From NCBI GenBank assembly GCA_021432635.1, contig MU270017.1, forward strand, positions 1-64,000: 64,000 nt of DNA. Reading direction: 5' to 3'. Both the position numbers and the translations under genes were made by a program. This DNA is from Thozetella sp. PMI_491. Taxonomy: Eukaryota; Ascomycota; Sordariomycetes; Chaetosphaeriales; Chaetosphaeriaceae. Shown here piece after piece: positions 22,401 to 33,136 of this stretch (the stretch's first letter is position 1; each line of letters opens with the position of its first letter). The notes beneath the pieces were generated by a model, which made no database searches, was not told the DNA's origin, and saw only the letters and a list, made by a program, of their open reading frames with translations.

Positions 22401-23336
22401 CCAACCATGGACCTTTTCCAATCCATTATTGTGCTAGATACCGCCAAGACGAGTCCGATTCTCAAGCTCTACGGCCTTGAGCGTCCCCCGATCGACGCCA
22501 AGCTCTGGGCAACTTATACGCGCCACTTCTTTGCTCGAGGCTGGCTGCCCCGCCCTCCGCAACGCATGTCCCCCACGAACGACACAGTGAAGGGGCCTTT
22601 GGCCGGTCGTACAGCCGTTATTATCGGTGCTTCATCGGGCATTGGTGCCGCAATTGCCGTGGCCGTCTCACAGGCGGGGGCCAATGTAGCGCTCGGTGCC
22701 CGGCGCCTGAACGCCCTCGAGTCACTAAAGGATCGAATCATAGGAGGCGGAGGGAAAGCGATCACGCATGCAACTGACGTCACAGACCGCAGCCAGGTCG
22801 AGTCCATCGTCCGCGCCGCAGGCGAGTCTTTCGGCGCCCCTGCCGACATCTTGGTTGTCTGCGCAGGCGTCATGTACTACACCATGATGGCCAACGCCAA
22901 CACGGCTCAGTGGGACCAGACGGTGGACGTGAACTGCAAAGGCTTGCTCAACTGCCTGTCCACGACCGTACCAGGGATGATCTCCCGCGGCAAGGGCCAC
23001 ATTGTGTCCATCTCGAGCGATGCTGGCCGCAAGGTCTTCCCGGGGCTCGGCGTCTATTCGGCGTCCAAATTCTTCGTTGAAGCAACGCTGCAGAGCCTGC
23101 GCCTCGAGACAGTTGGATCGGGCTTACGCGTGACGAGTGTGCAGCCCGGTAACACCGCAACGGAGCTGCTGGGCCTGTCCACGGACGCGGAGGCGATCGA
23201 GAAGTACGGTACTCCGACGGGTGCCAAGGTTCTAGATGCCGAAGATGTCGCCAAGGCGGTGGTGTATGCGCTATGCCAGCCTGAGCACGTCGCTGTAAAC
23301 GAGGTGTTGATCGAGCCCAGAGATGAGCCTATTTGA
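19467..23336 (+). CDS. NRPS-like A-T-R-SDR reductase, glycine betaine reductase (ATRR) type
   Basis: One exon encodes 1289 aa in four domains. An adenylation domain (about 10-535) carries the A3 loop SYSSGTTGRPKG near residue 160 and the Asp of YQTGD. A thiolation domain carries LGGHSLS with the phosphopantetheine Ser near 578. A thioester reductase domain follows (Rossmann loop TGVTGFLGG near 663; YSETK catalytic Tyr/Lys near 825). A C-terminal short-chain reductase ends the protein (GASSGIG near 1053; YSASK near 1196). This A-T-R1-R2 order is that of ATRR, described in Aspergillus nidulans as reducing glycine betaine via the aldehyde to choline. No condensation domain is present, so it acts on one carboxylic acid. 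The substrate is inferred from architecture; the A-domain pocket (VFFVWEIL region) needs comparison. I start at 19467 because upstream in-frame codons are low-complexity. Confidence 0.92.
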   Translation: MGVLDITQDLAALFVQQAKATPDALALEDGGVSYTYAELERETAVTAGRLREYGVGRNDLVGVLLGRSADYVIACLAALRAGGGFLVLELAYPPSLLADVIEDAKPVVVVTHAAHTKQIKASVPLIVLDQDQNGGANGHAREPSPLPANDDLERTAFVSYSSGTTGRPKGIVNPHRAPVLSYDLRFAVSDLEPGDRVACNVFFVWEILRPLLRGATVVAVPDEASYDPVALVDLLASRHITETLMTPTLLATLLSRHSKLGARLPELKTLWLNGEVVTTDLARRARKVLPNTRLLNCYSASETHEIACGDIGEILAALDEGATVCPVGPSLVPKHTYILDESGGLVEPGTSGELWIGGDLLAHGYLNLPETTEKSFKPDHFDGRPGARMYQTGDLARILPSGLLEITGRVGAMIKLRGYSIQPGAVENTIVQHIGVRQCAIAVHGDGLERQLVAYMVRDQEDIGERAPLAIDESGYNPAARKALVAHLAHYMIPALWVEVEELPRHEVSGKIDLKSLPPPPTPKSRSPTRSPTAATNKRDSGEQITPDMIAELWAASLNVPPSAVTEDLNFFDLGGHSLSLADLANRLSKTFGFPVPLGPLAGNPTLQGHVEFVAAARHGHVTAVQADLPAVLRADSILPDEIKPPADAKLLPLKQAQTILLTGVTGFLGGFLLHDLLQKTSAQIICLVRFNDPHSDDQGAGMSRVRKNMLDLGVWHDSLLDRIEVLPGNLGRKRLGLSQDIFDSLASRVQVIVHGAATVNLVYPYAALRDANVGGTCEILRLASQAGATVHHVSTNGVLPPSLKGWPEDANTLVEDVPEKLLDGYSETKWVAEQLVLEAGRRGLPVRIYRPGTISGHSSSGSTNTYDLLTAVIVESVHIGHYPEIDGWHAEMTPVDFVSNAILTLANHTGEEGHSNVFHIGDPAPVSARDLFASLEGLGYATKPLPWDEWMALWSKERGSSRRGGESFTAEILRGSTPTMDLFQSIIVLDTAKTSPILKLYGLERPPIDAKLWATYTRHFFARGWLPRPPQRMSPTNDTVKGPLAGRTAVIIGASSGIGAAIAVAVSQAGANVALGARRLNALESLKDRIIGGGGKAITHATDVTDRSQVESIVRAAGESFGAPADILVVCAGVMYYTMMANANTAQWDQTVDVNCKGLLNCLSTTVPGMISRGKGHIVSISSDAGRKVFPGLGVYSASKFFVEATLQSLRLETVGSGLRVTSVQPGNTATELLGLSTDAEAIEKYGTPTGAKVLDAEDVAKAVVYALCQPEHVAVNEVLIEPRDEPI

Positions 23337-23794
23337 GCAACACTCGTAGAGAAAGGTGTATGGCTATGACTGGATTCCGAACCGCCGAATGACGTGCGCG
23401 TTAGATATGAAATTGTTTCTCTAAATCAGTATTCAGAGATTGGTTATATCAAGAGGCGTTCTGGTAGGGATTGGTACTTCCGATGAGGTGTGCATACGGG
23501 ACGGGGTAGTTGGAATACCCTCTTGGCCGATTCATTCGATCCGGCACATTGATGAATAGATGCCGGGACGCGGGGATAGCAGGCTTTACGGACAAGTCAC
23601 GCAGATGGGACGAAGGCAATGACTCCGATAGAAATGTGCTCTTCCAAATAGCGCCACATAGTTTCAACACGAACCCATCATGCCCTACTCTGACAGCTCC
23701 TTGTAACCATTATCCGTTCATTCCTATTCGTCCACCCAGACGGCAATTGAGAAACGTAGGCCGCACCAAAACCCATGTAAACCAGTCATCACGT
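23337..23794. other. convergent 3' intergenic region
   Basis: Spacer between the 3' ends of the A-T-R-R gene and bir1. Presumed 3' UTRs only. Confidence 0.5.
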
Positions 23795-26420
23795 TCATTC
23801 AACAATCAACCCCTCCAGGGCCGCCATCGCCCTGCTGCCTTCCTTCTCGAAGGCCGACACCATGGCCTCACACTCTTGCTTCAGCTTTTGCTCGGCCTGG
23901 CTGGCGTTGTGGAAGATCCACTCCTCCACCGACATGCGCTTCTCAGGGCTTGTCAGGTCGGGCCCTGTGCGGAGAAGCCTGTCAATCCCGTTTTCCTTCC
24001 CCGAGCCGGGAGAGAAAACGAGGTCTAGGTCCGCGGCCGTCCAAGGAGCCGTGCTCCGCAAGCCTGCCACGACATTCTTCCTCGAAGGCGAGCCTCGAAC
24101 GGGCGTAGCTGCTACAGGAGCAAGGACGACACGCTTAGTAGTGACGCTCGCCGCAGGTTTAGATGAGGGCGGTTGGTTCTCGGCGTCGGACGACTGAGGC
24201 GACTGGGAGGGCGAGATTGCAGCTTGTTTGGCTGACGGAGTGGCGTGCGCCTTTGGTGTTGCGGGAGTGGGCGCCACAGCCTCTGACTCGGGCGGTGGCG
24301 GCAGCGCCTTGTTTACCCTCGGCGTAGAAGCAGAAGGAGACAGGGTCGAGATGGCCGGCACCGGCTGGACCACCTTCCCAGAGGTTCTTTTCGAAGCAGA
24401 GAAAGATTCCCGCATGCTGGTTGACTTAATCTCGACAACAAGCTTGGTATTGGCCGGGACCTCTGGCTCCAGCCTGGAGTACTCTTCTGCACCCTGAGAG
24501 GACCTTGGCTGTGATGTGTTTGACTTCTTGGGAGGCCTTCCACGGCCGCGCTTACCAGTGCTCTCGCGCGGAGCGGACTTGTTGACAACTGTTGCAGTGC
24601 TGGCATCGGGATCTTCGAAGGGCTCTGGCTCTGTTGCGTCTTGCTGCTGCACGGGTTCGGGTTCTGGAGCGGGAACGGCATCCGCCATGGGCTCATCGAT
24701 TGGTTCGGGGGAAGGCTCCTTGGTCTTCTTCGTTTGCTTTGACGCCTTGCGTGTGCCAGCCTTGCGGCCTTTCTTGGGAACCTCAAGCTTCTCTAATCCT
24801 TGGGACTCCGTCTCAACCTCGGCCTCAAGTGCCCTGAGGTCGGCCTCAACGGCGGCGTCGTCATGCTCAATAGGTGCAGGGTCAAACATAGCGAAATCGT
24901 CAGGCTGCTCTTTCTGCTTCTGCGCACTGGCCTTACGAGTGGTTGTCCCCTTCCTTGGTCTCCCCTTGGCGGGGGGCCTCTTCCGCTCTGAGTCGGAATC
25001 CACCGCCAGGTTTTCATCATCCGTAAGCGAAGCCGCGAGATCTGCCTGGAGCTGATGCTCAAGCTCGTCGTCTTCCGTCGCCTTCGCCCTAAGAGAGGCT
25101 GTAGAGGCTTGGGAGCGCACAGAGGCTTGGGATGCCTTCCGTGTCCGTGCATTCTTCTTGCCAGCTGGCTGCTTTGCCGTCGGAATTGCATCGGACATCG
25201 GAATGTCCTGAGATGCAATTGTGAGAACAGATGTGTCTGTATTGTTGCCCTTGACGGCTCTCTTCTTTGTGGCGGGTGCCACAGCGTCTGCTTCAGGCTC
25301 GTCCATCTCATCGCTAGCCCTTTTGCGCCCCTTAGCTGGCTTTGGGGGCGGAGGTGGCGGCCGCTCCTCGAAATCGTCTACTCTATCCTCCAGGATCTCG
25401 ACCGGCTCGTCTTTCTTAGTGCGTGTCTTCTTGGCCTTAGATGTCTGTGTCTTCTTCCCCCTTGTCGATTTCTTGCTCATGACTGATGTTGTCGTCAGCA
25501 CGCTGTCGTCGGGATTGGCTGTGGTGTCCGCCACTGAGCCCAAATCAGAGGCCACCGTAGCGACGGACTGGGACGAGAGTCGAGATGCCTTGGAGCCTCG
25601 TGCCGCCTTTGCACGCGCACCCTTCTTAGGGTTCTGACTGAGTAGTGCGAAGAATGGGCAGTTGGGGGACCGCTTATAATGTTCATCACTGTGAGCGGTT
25701 AGATAGAGCAAAGGAGGTGCGGGAATGAGTGCGCTTACATTGGTTTGTCACCAGACTCCCACCCGTCGAGTGCCAACTGGCAGTATGTGCAGGTAGCCAT
25801 GTCGTCAGATTCCAGCGTCGGTGTGTACTTCCATCCAGCCTCGACGAGCTGGTTGTTCGTGTCAGCAATAGTTCCTTCCCAAAGCGAAATGCGTCGTGTC
25901 CAGCTTACCTGCTTCGTCTTGCACTTGAAACCCTTCTTCGACTCGTAAGGCCATTTCCCAGCGAAGGTTGCTTTCCGTGCCTCTATCATACTGGGGTCGA
26001 GAGGATGGATCTTTCCGTAATCCCCAAATTCGATCTCGATTGCCACGGTGATTGCCCAGCCGCAGTTGGGCGAGTGCTTCAGGTGCTCGTCAAGCGGGTT
26101 ATCGTCTTCCTCCCACCCATCCAAGGCCTTTTGGCACAAGAAACAGACAACATTGTCGGGGTTGTCTTGCAGGGGCTCGAACACAAATCCGGCGCGGGCG
26201 AGCTATATTGCGTATACAGGTCAGCGTTCAGCCGCATCCAGTGCGCGACGAGATCTCGTACATCGGCGGGCGCAAGCGTCTTGTGAGGCCAGTGAAGCGC
26301 TCTCGGGGCGCGCGAGCTGGCGTTCGACGCGCGCTTCTTGGTAATTGGTTGAGGTCCTTTGAAGGAGGCCAGTCGGTTTTCGTACACGAAGTACTGCTCG
26401 TCCGCGCCCGTCATCGCCAT
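23795..26420 (-). CDS. bir1: Bir1/survivin-like chromosomal passenger protein
   Basis: Four exons (26262-26420, 25909-26202, 25739-25848, 23795-25688) encode 818 aa. Introns of 59, 60 and 50 bp have GT/AG ends, and the first has a GCTGAC branch site. Two BIR zinc-binding domains are seen. The first spans residues 16-100 with Cys73, Cys76, His93 and Cys100; the second runs to Cys198 with Cys171, Cys174 and His191. A long acidic, Lys/Ser-rich disordered tail follows, with AT-hook-like KRGRGRPPKK blocks. A conserved helical C-terminus (MSVEEWIFHNASQAEQKL) matches the part that joins the INCENP/borealin bundle. Fungal Bir1 works with Aurora kinase and Sli15/INCENP at centromeres and the spindle midzone. 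Retained introns would break the second BIR domain. Confidence 0.95.
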
Positions 26421-27032
26421 GGTCGCGGAGCAGAAGCACTAGGCTTGAGATCGAGAGTAGAGGCAACAGGTGTGTGGTAGGTCGGAAGTAGAGGGAATAG
26501 GGAATCGAGAACACGGTTAAGAGAACCGGGGCATCGTTGACGATGGAAGGGTAGTAAACAATGCTGCTCTTCCGATGTGCTGGTTTGGTTGTGGGCGAGA
26601 ACAGAGATCGGATACTAGAGCTTGCGAGTAGAGGGGAAGGAACGTAGCGGCTCCACGGCGTACCAAGCGGGAACGCGTTTGTTTACTTTCCATGTGGGTC
26701 CAACAGGTATGTATGTGGGGCAGCTGCACGCTGGAACTGCAATACCCCTGACCCCGGTAAGGAACAAGGGTTAGGGTCGGTGCCCCTCCAAGCATGCGTA
26801 AGAACATGGCAAGCAGAAGAGAGTGGAGGATGGCTGCATACAAGACAGAGCTGCAAAACAATCTGGGGCATGACTGTTGTGCTCGGCGCCAATTTCTCCC
26901 ATCATTCCCACTATACTCAATTTTCGGTTGCCAGTGAAGAATATTGAGGGTAGGCACCCAGGTAGCAAAAAGCAGAACAAGGTTGCCTCAAAAAAGGATA
27001 ATTGGCTTTTAGCTAATAGTCCTATTCTATAT
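26421..27032. other. intergenic region between bir1 and the M3 peptidase
   Basis: Both flanking genes are on the minus strand, so this holds the bir1 promoter and the peptidase 3' UTR. No other gene is supported. Confidence 0.5.
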
Positions 27033-29395
27033 CTACGCCAGTCCGAGCTCCTTATAGAAGGCCTCCGAGTTAGGCTTGCGTCCCAGGAATTGTTCCAGGG
27101 TAAGCATCTCGTCCTGCGACCCGCCTCTCTCGAGAAGCGTGTGGCGGTAGCGCCGACCTTCCTTGGGGTCCATAGGGTTGGCCTTGAAGACGGAGTAGAA
27201 CATGTCGGTCGAGTAGACAAGCGACGAGAGGTAGCCGTAGTACCCGGCATCATAGCCTCCAATAAGATGGCCGAAGGTTGCTTGGCCGTGGCCCCAGTCA
27301 CTGTTGTCGCGAGTTAGCCTGTCCATTTGTGCGAAATTAGCGGGAAGGGGCTAACATACCTTGGCTCGCCTTGAGCTTCAGGGCCCTTGATGCCGCTAAT
27401 CTCGGCCCGGAGGTCGTTATAGGTCTTGCTGATGTCTAGAGCCTCGATCTCGGCATGGCTTTTGGGGCTGTGGACGGCCATGTCGAACAGGCCGAAGTGA
27501 AGCTGGCGCAGGTTGAAGAGCGCAGCATTGACGTGCTTAGTGGCGATGAGCTTCTCGATGAGAGCATCGGGAATCTTCTCCCCGCTTTCCCAGTGGGTGC
27601 TGAGGGCCTTGAGCTGGCTGGGCGTCCAGCACCAGTTCTCCAGCATCTGGCTTGGCGCCTCCACAAAGTCTCTGACAGTCGAGGTACCGTGGAAACGCGC
27701 GTATCGGCACCGGCCAGCTAGGTCGTGGATGCCATGGCCGAGCTCGTGGAACAGAGTGACGACCTCATCGTGCTTCAGTAGCGATGGCTTAGAGGGAGTC
27801 GGCTTGCTGAAGTTGCACACAAGCGCCGTGGCTGGGTAGCGTCGCGTGCCGTTCTTCTGCATGAACCCCGGCTGAAGGTTGAAGTTGGCAGCGTGACCGT
27901 ACTTGCCGGGGCGGGGGTGGAGGTCGAGGTAGAGGTAACCCACAAAGCCTTCACCCTCTCCAGCATCGTCCCATACGCTAAAGATGATGACATCTTCGTG
28001 CCACGAGATGTCTTCAGCCTTGCGTGTGGAGGAGATGCGGGCACGATCCTCCGGGGTGAGCTCGACGAAGACGAGGCCGAAGAGCTCCTCAAAGATCCGC
28101 AGCATGCCTGCAACGGTGCTCTTCAGCGGGAAGTACTCGGCAATGGCGTTTTCGTCAATGCTATATTCTTGCTCTACCATCAGGCGGTCATAGAAGCGGT
28201 GGTCCCAGAGATAGTAGTTTCCATCGAATTTCTCGTTGCGCGAGGCGAGGTCGGTCTTCTTCAGCTCAAGGAGGTGCTCAGCCTCCTTCAGGCCACCAGG
28301 GGCGAGCCGGGTCTTCAGGTCGTTTAGGAAGTCCAACACAGTCTTGGGCGTCTTGGCCATCTTGTCTTCAATGCGGAAGGAAGCGTGGTCGGGGTACCCG
28401 AGAAGGCGGGCGGCCTCGTCACGGAGGAGAATGGCCTCGCGGAATAGCGGGATATTGTCCTTGATCTGAGGTGCGTTAGCACTTCCTCCATAACTGAGAA
28501 GATGTGACGCATAAAGGGGGCAGACGGGTTGGGTTGTATTGCTGATCACTGACCTTGTTCTCGTTCTCGATGAATAGCTTCCTGCGTGTGCTCGAGTTCT
28601 TGGCGAACTTGAGTGTTGGGAATAGGTCAGGGTACTTGAAGGAGAGCCTCAGCTTGCCCTCATTCTCCCCAGTTCCCTTCTCAAGCCCGACCAGGACATC
28701 CTCGGGAACCCCGTCGAGTTCCTCCTTGGTGAACCAGAGACCGCCGTTCTCCTCGTTCAGGTTCTTGTTGAAGGCAATCTGGATTTGGCTCTGTAGAGAG
28801 GTCAGCACCGTATGATGAGGAGCGACGGGTTTCTGTAACGCACCAACCGCAACTTAATCTCCTTGAACCGATCCCTCTGAGGCCCGGCCGGCAGGCTGAG
28901 ACCGTTCTTGATGTAACTCTTGCGCTCGCGCTCAAGGACTAGGGCACTCTCGGCGTCCTCGAAGCCGGCCGTCTTGGCCAGAGCAGCGTCGATCAGACGG
29001 TCCGGGTCGGCATCCTTGCTCTCCTTGAGCCCGCTGCGGGTATAGACAGCGTCGACGAGCTTGAAGACGTCCTCGCGCATCGAGACCTCCACGCCGAACT
29101 CATCCATGATCTTATCGGCCTCGGTGCTGGCGTCACGCAGATCCGCTTGGGCGCTGACGTACTGGTAAAAGCCGAGGATGCGGGCGCTGAGGGCGCTCTG
29201 GTTCTCATCCTCGGTCTGGGGCTGCATGACAGAGTCAAAGTTGGCCGCGCTGGCATCCTCTGGCTTGATCTTGGCGACGAGCCCGTCGAGTAGGGACCGG
29301 GTGTCATCGCAAAGCTTCTTGGCGTCAGCCACGATGCTCTCCTTGGTGCCGGTGAAGAGTGGCGGAGGCTGGGGAGGGTCGGCGTACTTGGACAT
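27033..29395 (-). CDS. prd1: M3 family thimet oligopeptidase (saccharolysin/MepB type)
   Basis: Four exons (28844-29395, 28554-28790, 27360-28465, 27033-27300) encode 720 aa. The three introns of 53, 88 and 59 bp have GTGCGT, GTCAGT and GTATGT donors. The zinc site HELGH is at residues 503-507, with the downstream Glu in FVEAPSQMLENW. Block FNKNLNEEN and the C-terminal ATFGHLIGGYDAGYYGYL are family signatures. These enzymes cleave short cytosolic or mitochondrial peptides. The N-terminus at this ATG (PPQPPPLFTGT) resembles cytosolic fungal MepB proteins. The same frame stays open 109 codons further upstream, with a hydrophobic segment but no ATG (see findings), so a second, membrane or organelle form is possible. 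Confidence 0.95.
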
Positions 29396-29686
29396 GCTGG
29401 TGGACGGATGGGTGAAGATGGGTTTGTAGGTTGCGTAACTCGCTGTCGCTGCCGCAGTCCCGAAGAGGAGGGTACTAGCGTTGCTGGGTGTTGGGCTTGG
29501 TCGTGAGCCAGTGGTGACGATGTTGGCGCCGAGGGGCTTCTGGTATTTAAGGTAGCTGAAGAGGGTTTGGAGACGGGGAACGATGCGTGGCGCCGCCAGG
29601 ATGAGGGTCGTTAAGGAGAAGAAGAGGAGGACGCCGGCAAGCAGGAGGAGAGCTTGCCTGAATCGAGGGGTTGCCGCTGGCGCCAG
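29396..29686 (-). other. possible CUG-initiated N-terminal extension of the M3 peptidase
   Basis: The 97 codons directly before the annotated ATG are open and in frame. Starting at the CTG at 29684-29686, with context ACC CTG G, they read as a short basic stretch (ATPRFRQ), a strongly hydrophobic run of about 20 residues, then a Ser/Thr-rich linker leading into the peptidase. No in-frame ATG occurs before the TAG at 29720-29722. This could be a non-AUG start, part of an exon spliced to an upstream ATG, or merely a leader that happens to be open. Confidence 0.4.
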
Positions 29687-30481
29687 GGTGAAGGACGGCC
29701 GGGCAGTGGAGGGGCAATGCTAGAGTATGGTCGAAAGAGGGGATTCGAAATGCACACCAATGCAGGTGTGGACGTTCTAGCTCCGTGGGCTGCCCAGAGC
29801 AGGTAGGAGGTGGTCAGCTGTTTACCCTGCTTGGCGGGGAAGCTCGTTCGGCTTGTGTCGCACGACAGTATCCCAGCGGGCTTCGGCGTCGGGGCGGGGC
29901 GGGCTCCTGCTTACCTCTTAGAATCTTGGAATCGATGGGATCAAGGATTGAAATCAGTTGGATGACGATGGCGGCGTAGCTGAGGGATGCTGTGTGTGCA
30001 AAGTGTCCGAATTAGCAGTTTCTGCGAGAAGGCTTGTCGTTGTTCCGGAGCTCGCAGATCTGGATCTGGCGGGAAAGAGCTTCCTGGGCGTGTTCTCTGC
30101 CGGGGGGCAACTCCTGGCACTGAAGGCCCCCCCCACCTTGGGACCTGAAACGGAATAGGGCGGCGATCCGGGTGCACTACGTCGTCGAGGCATGGCCGCA
30201 TGGTCACGAATTGGGCCGGAAACGGGACCCCCGCCAGGTGTCAAAATGCTGATGCACCTTATCCAAGGTAGGTTCTACGGCGCCATGGGCAAGTTCGGTG
30301 CTAATGGAGTGCATTGTTGTGTTTTGTTTCTATCTGCCTCCTACGGAACGAACCGCGTACCTAGGTATCCTTACTCCGGGACTAATCCAGGTTACCCAAA
30401 TGCATACAATTGAGAACGCCGCCCATGTCCGAAACCTATCCTCCCAACGCAAAGTAAGCCATCTGTTCTCCACGCCACTTT
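29687..30481. other. intergenic region between the peptidase and the myosin light chain
   Basis: Promoter of the M3 peptidase and 3' UTR of the light-chain gene, both minus strand. Nothing else recognised. Confidence 0.5.
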
Positions 30482-31136
30482 TCAGTTGGCAAGAATCGTG
30501 CGGACGAGGTCTAGGTAGAGTGTTAGCGTCATCTGTGCCTTTTCTGTTCTTTGTCCCCGGTGCGGGGGTGAGGGGAGCTGGGCAGCCGTACCCGTGTAGT
30601 TGACCTGGCCGGAGCTGGTGTCGATGGCCTTGAGCAGCTCGTCGACCTCGTCGTCCGTCATCTTCTCGCCGAGGTTGGTCAGGATGTACTTGAGCTGGCC
30701 GACGCCGATGAAGCCAGTCATGTCCTTATCGAACACTTGAAAGCCGCGGCAGTACTCATCCGGCTCACCCGGGTCGCGGAAGCCGCCTGGCCGGTTCAGA
30801 ACGCGCGAGAAGGTCTCGAAGTCGACTATTTTGAATCGAACGGTCAGCATGTCTTGTCCGGGAACCCATCCAATGGCACGGGTGTGCCGGAGCGGTTGCT
30901 TGCTGCGACAGTGCCATCAAGCGCGCGGTGTAAACAAAGGTCGGGTATTACTCACAGTCGCCGCCGACATTCTTCTCGAGGTCGCGGATCTCGGACAGGG
31001 TCGGGTTCTGGCCACACGCGCGGAGGAGGTCACCGAGGCTGTCGAGGGCGACGCGGCCGTTGCCGCGCTTGTCGAAGAGGGAGAATGCCTCCTTGTAGTT
31101 GGTCGAAGCCTGAGCGTCGTACTGGTTAGAGGCCAT
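30482..31136 (-). CDS. mlc1: calmodulin-like myosin light chain (Cdc4/Mlc1 type)
   Basis: Three exons (30956-31136, 30592-30825, 30482-30510) encode 147 aa. Introns of 130 and 81 bp have GTGAGT and GTACGG donors, and the last exon is only 29 nt (DLVRTILAN). The protein has four EF-hand-like units in two lobes, but the calcium loops are degenerate. The first loop (DKRGNGRVALDS) and the third (DKDMTGFIGVGQ) lack the full acidic set, as usual in essential myosin light chains. The block ETFSRVLNRPGGF is typical of fungal Cdc4. The family binds IQ motifs of class II and V myosins and acts in contractile-ring assembly. Length and exon layout fit. Calmodulin itself is excluded by the divergent loops. 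Confidence 0.92.
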
Positions 31137-32218
31137 TGTTTTGATGGTTCCCGGTCTCGGTCGAGATGTGCTTCAAAAGTCTTGGGGCAGGGCAGGGGAT
31201 GCGTGCTGCGCGCGGAGTTGAAGGGATTGCAGAGGCAAAATGGTGGGCTTGGGGTGGGAAATGACAAGATGGAGAGGACAGTGCAAAAGAAGACCGGCGA
31301 AAGCTCGTTTTCTTTTTTGGTGCGCCCCTGTGCAGCTGGTTCTTTGGGTTGGGAAACACTGCAGCCAGAGGCGCTAACAAATCGGGACTTTTTAGTGGCC
31401 GTTTGGGGGGGTGTCCCGTTGACATGGGCAACCGAGGGGCAGGTGCTTGCTTATTGTCGAGGCTCCAGCTTCGGGACGGCCACCGGGTCCGTGTCACTCA
31501 CCATCTTGATTGCTTAGGAATATGTGCGCTCGTGGTATGTCGGTCGTAGACTCTCGCAGGCGCAGGATAGAGGTGTTTCTGGGCTCGACAGGCGATCGCT
31601 GATGCTATTCAGAAGAGAAGAGTGGCAGAGAATCATGCGAAACAGACACGGCCGCCTTTTTGTTCTGGCCTTGGGGCCTCTCAGTATCAGCTCTGGAATG
31701 GCCCCTGGTCTGTGCCCTCATGCGCCCAGATTGCAGCGGGCGACGATGCTGACGGGGCAACGGGGCCTGCACCCAGCATCAGACCCCGGCAGAGTCCCCT
31801 TGTTTCGGCTTGCGCCGGTCCACACCGCGCTCTGTCCAACGACGCGCATAGACCAGTTCTGCTGAAAACGGCCTGGTTTCGCGCTTGCTACTTCCCTGTG
31901 TTCCCGCTGTGTCTGACTGCTATTAATATGGATAGCAGCACGGCCGAGTGAGGATTCGGTGCCTCACTCGTGAGAGGCGGGCACTTTTCGCTGGAATCCA
32001 GCTGGCCCCAACGCCCGCCGCACTTAGAATGTTCATTTCGGTTCCAGTCGACACGCCCAGTCAGCCTAACCGTCTTCCAACCCTGTAACCTAAGCAGGGT
32101 GTGAGATTTTCTGCCCCGCCTACTTAATCAAATACCTACAGTAGAGCAATCAGCTTGGTATTGGACAGGTGTATAAGTCACATGTCGGGGATAATCGTAG
32201 CGTCGCCCATGGCACAAG
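31137..32218. other. intergenic region upstream of mlc1
   Basis: The part next to 31137 is the promoter of the light-chain gene. The rest reaches the 3' end of a methyltransferase pseudogene. No supported gene. Confidence 0.5.
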
Positions 32219-33136
32219 TCACCGCTTCCGGGCCAGCAGCACTGCCGTACCCCACCCTGCCTCGATCTCAACGTCCCTCCAGCGGTCGCCAACGGCCTTC
32301 CACGCCGGCACTAGCTTAAGGATTTCGTCCCACATCCTATCGATGATGTCGTCCTCCCCGCCCTCGGCTCTACACTTCCGAGCCGGATGTGCGTCCTTCC
32401 ACGCGCTGTACGAGCTGTGAGCCTGGAAGAAAGCCTCAAGTTCGCAGAGCTTGAGCGTCTTGCGTAGCCAAAGCGCCTCCCCGGGAGCATTCTCAAGGCC
32501 GCCCGTCTTGTTGTTTGGGTCCCACGCGATCGTCCGGACGTCTTCCCACTCTGCCTCGGGCAGGACAATGGCCGTGTAAGAATCTCGCAGAATGTTCCTG
32601 GCCGGGCGCTCCCAGAAGCGGGCCAGGCCGTTCATTCCGGGCGCCGGTTCTGCGCCATGGTAGTTAAATTTGTCGCACAAGCCAGGGTCTATGGGTGGCC
32701 AATGATGAGTTGGTCCTTGTAGCCCCAGAATGCCAACGTCCCGGCCGGTTTCACGACGCATGCCAGCTCGGGCGAGGCCTGACTACAGTTGAACTAGTAC
32801 GCTGCCTGTCCAGTCACGACACAATCGATCAATCCGTCCTCTTCAAAGGCCAGCTCATGCGAGAGTGCATGCCCGGTGTATGGTGATCTTCGGCTCCGTC
32901 GTAAGTCTTCTCGCTTGCTCGACTATGCCGGAGGATGGATCGACAGCAAAGATGCGCTCAAAGGAAGAGGCAAACCCACGAGATATCAAAACATGACCGC
33001 ACCCCAGGTCTAGGAGCGTGCCCGACCGATCCGGAACATGCCGGGCTCTAGAGGGCGTATTATGGTACCCCAAGACCAATTGTAGAGAGGTGGTCCATAT
33101 GATAGCCGAAACGCAGCATATCCGGTCGAGGCACAT
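32219..33136 (-). pseudogene. decayed SAM-dependent methyltransferase (TMT1/Crg1-like)
   Basis: Pieces of one class I methyltransferase lie in order in different frames. First comes GYAAFRLSYGPPLYN (about 33079-33123), then the SAM-binding segment with LLDLGCGHVLISRGF and AVDPSSGIVEQARRL. Next is a segment with VVKPAGTLAFWGYKDQLIIGHP (about 32698-32865), then the C-terminal part down to 32219 (FWERPARNILRD, WLRKTL). At least three frame changes and one in-frame TAG (32794-32796, where relatives usually have Trp) separate them. No splice sites can join the pieces. The remaining sequence is still well conserved, so the decay is fairly recent. Upstream of 33123 the start could not be found. Family members methylate small acids or toxic metabolites. 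Confidence 0.75.
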
